Source of the DNA: Adiantum capillus-veneris
Lineage: Eukaryota > Streptophyta > Polypodiopsida > Polypodiales > Pteridaceae
Length of the DNA stretch: 64,000 bases
NCBI GenBank assembly: GCA_014529385.2
Contig: CM043969.1
Location: forward strand, 16,690,446 to 16,754,445
Reading direction: 5' to 3'
The notes under the pieces are model-generated. The model ran no database searches. It worked only from the letters and a program-made list of their open reading frames with translations, and was not told the origin of the DNA. Positions 33,961-42,713 of the stretch are shown here, in pieces; position 1 is the stretch's first letter, and each line of letters begins with the position of its first letter. The position numbers were made by a program, and so were the translations under genes.

Positions 33961-34947
33961 TAGGAAGGGTGATATTCTTAGACGTTGTGCTTGTGAGGAT
34001 GAGTATTTATACATACTGAAAGAAGCCCACATGGGTATAGCCGGAGGACATTTTTCAGGGGAACTAACTGCTAAAAAGGTGTTGCAATCAGGCTATTGGT
34101 GGCCTACCTTATTCAAGGATGCATCACTTTTTGCAAAAGGGGGTGATGAATGCCAATGTTACAAGATCACACAACAAAAGGATAAGATTCCCTTACATCC
34201 TATTAAAGTGACTCAACCATTTGAAAAATGGGGTTTAGACTTTGTAAGCCCAATTAGTCCGGCAGCTCGTAACACTCAATCTTGATATATTATTGTTGCC
34301 ACTAACTATGTTACAAAGTGGGAAGCCAAGGCGACATGCAAGGCTGATGCAAGGTCAATTTCTAAGTTTCTCTTTGAGAACATTATTACACGATTTGGTT
34401 GTCCCTTTGAGATTGTGAGTGACAATGGTACTCATTTTATAAATGGAGTGATAAAGGAACTCACGAAAAACTTCATGATAGCCCACCATAATTCTACACC
34501 TTATTATCCACAAGTAGATAGCCAAGCTAAGAGCATTAACAGACTTTAATTTCTATCTTGACAAAAATAGTGGAAGCTCATCGCATAGATTGGGATTTGA
34601 AGTTGACATCAGCTCTATGGGCTTATTGTATTGCTTACAAAGTGGCTATTAATTGTACACCATTCAAGATGGTATATGGCCAAGAAGCAGTTATGCCATG
34701 GGAGTTTGTAGTTCCTAGTCTGTGGGTAGCTTCAGAAGAAGGTTGGAATGGTAACCCTTTAGTTGAGCGTTTATATATCCCTGAGAGGTTAGATGAAGAA
34801 AGACAATTGACTGTGCAAAATGCACTTGTGGAGAAAGATAGGAGAAAAAAATGGTTTGACCGTCTGTTAAAGAACAAGGATATCAAGATTGGGGATAAAG
34901 TCCTTATGTATGGAGTGCATAACAAGAAGAAAAATTTGAAATTTTAA
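33960..34947 (+). pseudogene. G1 integrase
   Basis: The zinc-finger region is degenerate (HMGIAGGHFSGELTAKKVLQ retained). The core has WGLDFVSPI and VSDNGTHFING for the two Asp. The third catalytic position is Lys in SQAKSINR (codon 34,529-34,531). A stop follows, then LTSALWAYCIAYKVAI and PFKMVYGQEAVMPWEF, the usual C-terminal core. Three frames are needed to read it. Confidence 0.8.
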
Positions 34948-34963
34948 CCTAGGATGCGCGTAG

Positions 34964-35856
34964 ATGATAACAACCAAATGCACTATTGATTGGGGGACTG
35001 GAAGTGTCACAACACACAAACCAACTCTTAGCCTTTCCAAGCGATTGTCCCTGAGATATCACATCCTGAGGAAATACAACCCAAAACATTGCATGTCCAA
35101 GGGGTTGAACCATTTGTACCTACAACCCAACCCTCTAGAGGTTCAACTTCTCTAGTTGAAACAAAGCATGAGACACATAAGACTCATAATAATATAACAA
35201 AGAAAACATACAAATGGGTCCCTAAAGCATCTTTAGTGGCCATTTTTTATGCTAAAAAACAAAAGCCTTGTAAGAGACACCCCAATTTGCTTTAAGAAAT
35301 GTAAGAAAATGTCGTGTTGGATTCCTAAACGACCATTGGAAGCCCAAGGCTACTATGAAGGGAATGGTCAAATCTGGGTGCCTTAACGTAAATTGTGCTC
35401 TTATTACTCACCTACAGACCCATGTGAGTCAAATCCTGAAACAATAAATCCAATTAAAGACCCTGGGAAGGGAAAGATCACAGAATACTATACACCTGAT
35501 TTGAAGCTACTTTGGGTACCCAACCGAGAACGACTTGTAACGCTCGGCTCAAACATAGAAAAAATAAATGAAGCTTCTTCCTCTTCATGTAGTTCTTCTA
35601 CAAAAACACAAGCTTCTTCACAACTTCCACCTACCACCAAAATTGTACAAAAAAACAAGGAAAGAATAGCACCTCCCATTGTAAATCCATCACCTAAAAC
35701 AACGTTTCAAGTAAAATCATGGGAGAGTACCTTGCCACCCTTGCAACTAGATAAAACGCCTAGGGTGGTGAAAAACTATTGGTCAAAGTCTTCACTCATT
35801 ACAACTTGGAACAATTGGTTTCAAAAGATGACGACATTGTTCCAAAAGGTGTGATC
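34964..35856 (+). pseudogene. G1 post-integrase tail with W-x-P-K motifs
   Basis: About 290 codons in two frames follow the integrase with no chromodomain. It has KTYKWVPKASL, CWIPKRPLEAQGYY, GQIWVP and LLWVPNRERL, then a Ser-rich segment (EASSSSCSSSTKTQASS), a Lys/Pro-rich stretch and NYWSKSSLITTWNNWFQKM before the stop. G2 contains the same tail with cleaner motifs. Function unknown. The purine tract follows within ten bases. Confidence 0.65.
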
Positions 35857-35860
35857 TACC

Positions 35861-35879
35861 CAAGGAAGGGGGGAATGTT
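35861..35879 (+). other. G1 polypurine tract
   Basis: CAAGGAAGGGGGGAATGTT, followed by TGTTGAC, similar to the first seven bases of the family LTR (TGTTAAC). The sequence then departs and reads as antisense G4 coding DNA, so the 3' LTR is essentially absent. Confidence 0.6.
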
Positions 35880-35885
35880 TGTTGA

Positions 35886-37686
35886 CATCCATCTTTCACT
35901 TGCTCCCCTCTTGACCTTCCTCCCTAACCTCTCAATCTCCCAATCTTAGGGAATGTGTTGCTCTACTTTGTTCTTGAGCTCTTTGATATGGACTTGGTTA
36001 TTTTCAATGATGTTCATCCTGTCTTCAAGCTTGCCTTGGAGATAATCAATCACTTGTTCCAACTCTCGAGCTTTAGCAATGGGGCTAAGAGTTGATGTTT
36101 GCATCTTCTCCGTCATCATCTGCATCTGCTTTGCATATTCATTAACCTGGATGATAACTTCATCCGTTGTTTCCCATTCTTTAGATTCTACCTGAGGTTG
36201 TTTAGAAGGTCCAGCAGATTTGGCATGTAGCTCTTTAGATGGTTCAATGGATTTTGCTTGAGGTTTTGTAGATGGTTCAGCTAATTCTACCTGAGGTGTT
36301 GTAGAAGGTTCAGCTTCATGTTTGTCTTTTTCCTTGGGCTCTTCATTACTAACTTCCTCCTCTTGTTTCTCTTCACCTTTTGTTTCATCACCTTCGTTGG
36401 ATTTGTCTATTGGTGAAGGGCTTGGACTAGGACATGGTTGATCTTCTTGTATGGTGTAGCGGGTGAAGGTGGTCTTGGAGACATCTCTCCTTGTTCCTAC
36501 TGTGGTTCAGTCGGTTTTGCAGCTTCTGTTTGCTATGTTTGTTGCACAATTGACTCTTCTCTCGCTTTTCTTTGCGCTTTTAAATCCTCTTGTATCTTCA
36601 GGGATTCAGCTTTTTCATACATCCTCTTGAGCAGGTCCTTTGGATCTTCTTCTCTAGGTTCTTGGTTCTAGGACCCTTGATTTCCCTTGGACTCCATGAT
36701 CTTGGGTTCTGACCTGCAGCTTGGCGACTTCTTTCATAAGATTATTTCTCTCTTTTGAACCTTGATTTTTTCTGTTGAGGTTCTTCTTGATGGGCTATGG
36801 CTGCTCTTCTTTTTATTTCTTCTCTCCTTGCCCTTGTTTCTTTGTTATCATAACTCTCTTCATTGCTATGGGCTTCAGGTGAGCTTTTTGCTAATTCTTC
36901 ATCTGATTTACAGATTCTTTTCTTCTTTGATATAGTGTCTCGTGGAGAGGCTTGAGCTGTGACTATCCATGTATTTTAATATGGGCTTGCGGCAAGTTAT
37001 CGGCCATCCCAGTGGCATGGTATGGAATCCGGGTTAGAACTTCTGAAGCTCCCAGATATGTTACTCTTCCTTCCTTCTTTGTGCTCTTGAGTGTTGTAAG
37101 AGCACATGATCTATTGTTTGTCTTGTTGTTGATTTCAATACCTGCGTGAAGGTGGTTGCAACCGTATAATTTGGAGTAGTGTATCTTGGTGGTCTCTTTG
37201 TGAGGAAGTGGAAGTGCTAGTGATAGAGATGGGCAGGATCCTCCACTTGCTTTAAAATAAGGCCAGAGAAGGTGGCGGCAACTGTATCCTTTGTGAATGT
37301 TCCAGCTGTCTTCCTATCTCTGGCCCTCATTGTCATACCTTCAGTGGGCAGTTTTAGTGCTTCAGCCACTATGTCTTTGTTAATGACCACTGCGGCTTTT
37401 TGTCCTTGCTAATCTGTGATCTGGGCAAATCGATCATCTTTGATTGTTGACAATAGTTCATAAGCTTTTTGGAAGTCTACTCCACATGGCTCTTAATCAT
37501 AAAATTCTCAAAGTCCTAACCTTCTGTTGGCTTCTTTTGTTGTTCGCTTCACAGCTACATCATACATTTCTTTGGGTAGCATATGCAACTCTACCTAATT
37601 TCCATCTTCACTCTTGCATCTGTCGGTGAAGACTGTGGTGTTGTGTTCTTCAAACTGTTCTTTTGATAGGAAGGCTACCTTGGCCA
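35886..37686 (-). pseudogene. G4 ORF: unrecognised Lys/Glu-rich coiled-coil protein
   Basis: On the minus strand an ATG at about 37,686 opens MAKVAFLSKEQFEEHNTTVF. With several stops and two or three frame changes the coding pattern persists for ~1.8 kb. Recognisable pieces: IVAEALKLPTEGMTMRARDR; a basic segment (KKQGQGERRNKKKSSHS); a helical PKDLLKRMYEKAESLKIQED; an acidic Pro-rich part; about four 15-residue repeats of the PSxxPQxE type (~36,190-36,330); and a C-terminal coiled coil (AKARELEQVIDYLQGKLEDR). Most in-frame stops are TAG. It breaks off at G1. It fits an extra ORF1 or gag-like ORF of an LTR element; I do not know the family. Confidence 0.5.
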
Positions 37687-37689
37687 TTT

Positions 37690-38576
37690 TCACTGAACTC
37701 GGCTCCAACTGATATGGTGGCAAATAACTCCAAATTTGGATAGAAGAGCCTTTAGTGCATTTTTGGACAAAATCTAAGATTTTCTTGATCTTTTGGGCTC
37801 ATATTTAATATGTTTCATGAGATAGATGTGTACAAGTGATAGGTGAAGCAAAATGATGATTTTCAAGCCAATTCTGCACAAAAGTAAATAATTGTATTAT
37901 TAACAACAATTGTATTTTTTGCTTGAAAAGACAATTTTATGACCTACACATCTTCATTACATCTAAAACAAAGTCCTAAATTGAGTTTGGTAAGATTTGG
38001 TCATGTCGGCATCACTTCTTACTCTTGTCGACTCCAAAATCACCAGTTTTTGTTACTACTTGGTGTGTAGAGTTTTTTGGTCACTTTTGAAGCCATGGAC
38101 TTGTCCGTTACATAGTCCAAATGTTGCTCATCTAGTTTGGGCTCAATCGAAGTCACTTTGACTCCATATGCCAAAATTCACGCTTTGTAGTCTTTGAGAT
38201 GTTTCCTGCTGTGAGAGAGCTTGCCTTGAGTTTTTCCTTGAAACCATCTAGGTACATTTTGTATAGACCTTGTCTATAAGCTGCCCGTGGAGTTAGAATT
38301 CAATTCTGACATGTGGCATAAACCTAGATTATCTACTTGGGGACCCCCTCAACCCTTGCCAAATGGTCATCTAATGATCTTGAAGTGTTCTACTATCTAG
38401 GGGCATACTACAGTTCAAGACTTGTCCAATTCGGTTGAGTTGACAGGCCGATATGGTCGTTTTTGGTTCGTCGGAATTCGTACATAGCTAGGATTCTAGG
38501 GTTTTTTCCTAGGCCTAGACCTACTACCCAACTGTATAGAACCTCTCTTTGATGAGTTAGAACTTACCTGTCTCAT
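37690..38576 (-). other. G4 leader, possibly with an intron
   Basis: Untranslated DNA between the LTR/PBS and the ORF. It holds the GTAAATAAT palindrome (37,881-37,901) shared with leaders of X and G3. On the minus strand a strong donor-like CAG/GTAAGTTC (38,561-38,570) and an acceptor-like TACTTTTGTGCAG (ending 37,874) bracket about 694 bp. Confidence 0.45.
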
Positions 38577-38594
38577 GTGGAATGGCGCTCAAAA

Positions 38595-39206
38595 TGGGCG
38601 AACTGTGGACTCCGGAAATCACACGCGAAGAAGGTAGAGAGCTCTCTCCTCCAAGAGTGACTAGTGGAAATGAGGTGATTTGGGCTACCTTCGATATTTA
38701 TACTCGGACTTCCCAAACTTATTTTTCCCCAGATTCCCCCGCTAGTCCTAATAGGTCGTGAAATCTTCGTCAGACTCAAAACTGTCCTCAATCGAGAACT
38801 CTGTTAGCTCATTCTGCAAGAATTTGCAAAAATAGGCCCTGGTAGCCTAATTTAGGCTTCTCGCTTCTGTTTGTCGTTGTGATTGTTGATAAATTTTTTG
38901 TGCCTATCCGTCTTCAATTTCTCCATCTGAGCTCATTTGCTATTTATTATTAATTTTTTACCTATTTATTGAAAAAAGAAAAGAAAATAATAAAATATTG
39001 AAAACACTATTTTATTACTTTATGGTGGATTTCTCCATTTTAAGCTCCAATATCAAGAAAAATTAATGAAATTAAGCGCAAAATCTATTTTTTGATATTA
39101 TATACACTAGTTACACTCATCGAGGAGATGTTATCAGCTAAAATTCCCCTGCAGATAATTTTTAAGGGCATTATTATGTAAACTTGCAAAAAACCACACG
39201 TTAACA
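38595..39206 (-). repeat. LTR shared by G3 (3') and G4 (5')
   Basis: On the minus strand the LTR starts TGTTAACGTGTGG right after the G3 purine tract and ends GTTCGCCCA, 612 bp. A TATAAATA box (38,695-38,702) lies ~510 bp in. Just beyond the 3' edge, 38,577-38,594 resembles a damaged TGGCGCC-type PBS (TTTTGAGCGCCATTCC). No second copy is in the window to confirm the edges. Confidence 0.5.
38695..38702 (-). promoter_or_regulatory. TATA box in G3/G4 LTR
   Basis: Minus-strand TATAAATA in the context GTCCGAGTATAAATATCG, followed ~130 bp downstream by the LTR end. Confidence 0.5.
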
Positions 39207-39228
39207 TCCAACTTTTTCCTCCCTCTTC
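39207..39228 (-). other. G3 polypurine tract
   Basis: The minus strand reads GAAGAGGGAGGAAAAAGTTGGA, split here only by length, directly before the LTR start TGTTAACG. Confidence 0.65.
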
Positions 39229-39305
39229 AAACATTGCCCTTAACAAATGAAGTTTCCCTCCACCTCTCCTAGATGGAGTACTCCGGGATGACTATGTGCA
39301 TGGGT

Positions 39306-39830
39306 TCAACAATTGTGTCTATGCATAGCCGTGGTTGGCTCTATCATGCTTTGAAGGTCAATGAAATTTGAACCAGTATGCGGTGCAAGAGTTGGATCTT
39401 GAGTACTTAACTCAAGGGTTTTCATGGTCGAGGTTTCTTGTTGTTGTTTTCTAAATAGCAAATTTTGTAATTTGTTTGCTCTCTGTGTGATTGTACCATT
39501 TGGATGCTTTCGCACACTTATTTCCTGAGCTGTAGGTATCAATGATGATGTTTGTTGAGATTTAACTCTCCATCGGTATTTTGGTTTTCCGTTGATGAAC
39601 TGTTGTGGTGGAGTTTTGTGAGATTTAACTTTCCACTGATTCATCAGCTTTACAGTTTGTGGAGAAGATAAATGCTCCTTTGGTTTCCAAACCCACCTAG
39701 TGCTAGTTTCTCTTTTGAAAGATGTTTTTCTCTTAGTTAGTAGATGTGAAACTTTCTTAGTATGGTAGATGAATTTTTGGGCACCCAAATTTGAGATGGA
39801 TTGTCCTTGATCTGTGCTTTTGGTACTCAA
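39306..39830 (-). pseudogene. G3 post-integrase ORF
   Basis: An uninterrupted 174-codon frame between integrase and purine tract. It is basic and has Trp-centred repeats (TRWVWKPKEHLS, QWKVKSHKTPP, YRWRVKSQQTSS) that recall the W-x-P-K motifs of the G1/G2 tail. No known domain. A second short frame (40,386-40,135) between it and the integrase contains VQLNNHSTNALVDTRARMNAVS, which looks like a protease-type active-site strand with DTRA in place of DTGA, an odd position for one. Confidence 0.45.
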
Positions 39831-40286
39831 ATTTGTCTGACTCCTTCCATGTTGCTTATAGCATTCGCTTTTCTAGAGGTTGACATAGATTGATTATTCC
39901 CTAGTTACTTTTGTGGGCGACCTCTTTTCCATTCCTCTTTGCTTGGTGCAATTGGAACTAAGAGTTTCCCTCCTTTAAGTGATAGCTTGAGTTGATTGGT
40001 GTCCCAATCTGGTACTATCTTGTATGTTCGCATCCATGAGATTCCAAAAATCATCGTTTCATTCATATATTCTTATGGTATGCATACAAATTGATGAGGG
40101 CATAAAAATCCATTTACTATCACATTCAAGTTGACTACTCCCAATGCCGGTGTTGGATTTTGTTGCATCCTTTGATAGCAGATATTCCCGATGTTAAAGA
40201 CTGATTCGTAGCTTTCTTGTAAGTGGAATAACTGACTGCATTCATTCGAGCTCTGGTGTCTACTAATGCATTTGTGCTATGATTGT

Positions 40287-41640
40287 TTAGTTGTACAGTG
40301 ATGTGAAGGTCAATTCCATCCAACCATTCATCATCCGTTGACACTGCATCATTTTGTGATTCCCATAATCTTTCATTTGGTTCCAAATTGTTGATGGAAA
40401 TAGGTGTTTGTTGATTTTTGAAAGTAGCTTTCCTCTTGAGTACTCGAAGTTGAGCTTCCTCTTGAGCTTCATCTCAATAACATGTTGTCGTTTAATCTTT
40501 CTTTGCTTTGCTGCATGCATTTTCTCTAGAAAATCATTGGTTAGTGGAAAATGGTACTTCTTTAAGTGGCATCCACTAATCCAGTTATCCATTGGTTCAC
40601 CATCTATAGTGGACAACTTAACTGCTCCACTTGGAGATATTTCTTGAATGATAAACGGTCCATTTCCCTTTTTCTTGAATTTGGAAATGTGTTGCTTAAG
40701 GGAATAAACAAAAACTAGGTCCCTTTTTTCGAAGATTTTTGTGACTAGATGTGAATCAAAAAATTGTTTCTGCTTCCATTTTTGTGCATAGATGTGAGCT
40801 ACTGCTATTAGCCTTTGTTCATCAAGCTTTTCTAAATCTTCAGGCTTCTTTGACAATTCATGTCCGGTCCACTCAAGATCTTTAGCTACCCTTAGTGTTT
40901 GCAATAGGAATTCTATCGGTAGTATGGCATCAAGATTCTGAGGGTGTAGGATTTAAAGTTGTCTTTAATGAAACTCTATACGCCCATAGAGTGGCATGTA
41001 GAGTCATTTTCCAATCAATTCGTACTGACTAACCACTTTAGTCAATATCGAGCTAAAAATTTTATTCGTGTGCTTAGCTTGTCCATTTGCTTGTGGATGA
41101 TATGGAGCGGATTTGTTATGGATGACCATAAGTTCATTCAACAAATACTTAGTTACCTCATTGAGGAATGAGTTCCCCTATCATTGACAATTTCTATTGG
41201 AAGTCCATATCTTGTGAATACATTCTCATACAAGAATGCAGTTGTGGTTCTAGCATTATTCTGCCCCGTTGGTAAAATAGTCTATGGCTACAATGATATA
41301 TTGATCTTGATTTCTATAAGCAGGTGGTTGTATGGGTCCGACAAAATCTATGTCCCATTTTGCAAAAGCTCTAGCCCCCATCATTGGTCTTAAAGGCATG
41401 CTATCTACTCTTGTTGTCATTTTGCTCGTTGGCATGCATCACACCTTTGAACATATTCTTTGGCATCTACAAAAAGTGTTGGCCACCATATGCCTACCAT
41501 TAAAATTTCTCTAGTGGTGGTTTCACTAGAAAAGTGACCTCCATCTAATCCAGTGTGTGCTTGTTCTAGAGTGGGTATATATTCATCTTCATTTTCACAA
41601 AGATGCAAATGATGATCTTTTCCTCTTTAATACAATTGGT
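40287..41640 (-). pseudogene. G3 integrase
   Basis: Zinc finger intact: HTGLDGGHFSSETTTREI and CDACQRAK (41,608-41,417). The core on the minus strand includes IEIVNDRGTHFLNEV for the second Asp. The third catalytic position is Lys in NGQAKHTNK (plus-strand codon 41,073-41,075). The C-terminal part (40,904-40,287) has the YAQKWKQKQFFDSHL and FKKKGNGPFIIQEISPSGAV segment of gypsy integrases. Several frame breaks. Confidence 0.8.
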
Positions 41641-42099
41641 TTCCAATAAGAGCCTAGTCTATTGCTTCAGTTTCAATAGTTCTTTGGTGGCGTTTACTCA
41701 TATCCTCTAGAAATGTTCCACTTGATAAATAAGTAGCTATATAGTTACTCCACTTAGGAACTAGTGAGATTTGAAATAATGTCATGTGAGGTATGTGTGT
41801 TTGATTTCTACCATTGAAGACAATTTTTCACAAATAAGTGAACATCACTCCTCATGGTTGGCCAAAATACTCCAAGATTCAAGATCCGTTGCATAGTTTG
41901 GTCTTCTGCAAAGTGAAGTCCTACTATGGTGATGTGTGCTTGAATTAGGTATTGGGTTTTCTCCTTAGGATTAATACACAAAAGAAATATTCCATCTCTA
42001 TTTATTTTCTATAGCCTTCCAACTAGTAATTGATACATAGCCGATTGCCCAATTAATCTTGGTATAATAGAATGGGGTGTTTGAGAACTTACTTGAGTT

Positions 42100-42713
42100 A
42101 TGGTCATCATGAAACCATATTTTATTACCAACGGGGTATTATTTCCACGAAGAATAGATATGCATCTGGTAGATCATCGTCTATCCCTTTTGGTGGTTCC
42201 CTTGAGATAATCCTTGATAAATGATCTGCTCTTTGGTGTGTGGTGCCCTTTTTTACAACTACAGTGAAATCGAATTCCAAAAGAGTGATGAACCATCTCA
42301 CTATTCTCCCTGTGTTGCATGGATTGTTGGCCAAATATAATAGAGATTGGTGGTCCACAAAGAACATAAATTTGTTGGCTAATAGGTAATGTCTATACTT
42401 TTTTACGTCATAGATAATCCCTAATCCTTCTCTTTTGGTGGTTGTATAATTCTTCTATGCCACATTCAGCTGTCTATTAGCATAAGAAATGGGAAAAACA
42501 AATTTTATGTCTTCAGATTGAGCTGATATACACCCAATGGCAAAATTGGAAGCATCAAGATGTATATGGAATATCTTATTCCAATCTGGTGCTTTCAATA
42601 TTGGGGCTGAAGTGAGAGCTTGTAATGTACACATAAATCATCCATATATACTTCCAAGAAATTCCTAAGATATTCTTTGAAAGCATGGCTCATCAACCTT
42701 TGAAAGGTGGCAG
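42100..42713 (-). pseudogene. G3 RT C-terminal part and RNase H
   Basis: Beginning at the L3 junction: ATFQRLMSHAFKEYLRNFLE then the intact catalytic box VYMDDLCV (~42,640). The RT thumb is missing: the sequence jumps to ALTSAPILKAPDWNKIF. RNase H follows with IHLDAS, TTTKREGL and FFVDHQSLLYL (42,367-42,125 open), all three acidic residues present. 41,640-42,100 is decayed RNase H-integrase linker. Confidence 0.8.

Larger units (their letters stand above)
17343..35886 (+). mobile_element. G1: Ty3/gypsy retrotransposon split by L2
   Basis: Gag occupies 17,343-19,770. After the L2 insertion the coding sequence resumes at 30,368 with protease, RT, RNase H, integrase and a long C-terminal tail, ending at a purine tract (35,861-35,879). 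It aligns throughout with G2 (59,850-64,000), which confirms the order. The left LTR and first part of gag are missing at the C1 junction. At the right end only TGTTGAC, close to the family LTR start TGTTAAC, follows the purine tract. Many frame breaks. Confidence 0.85.
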
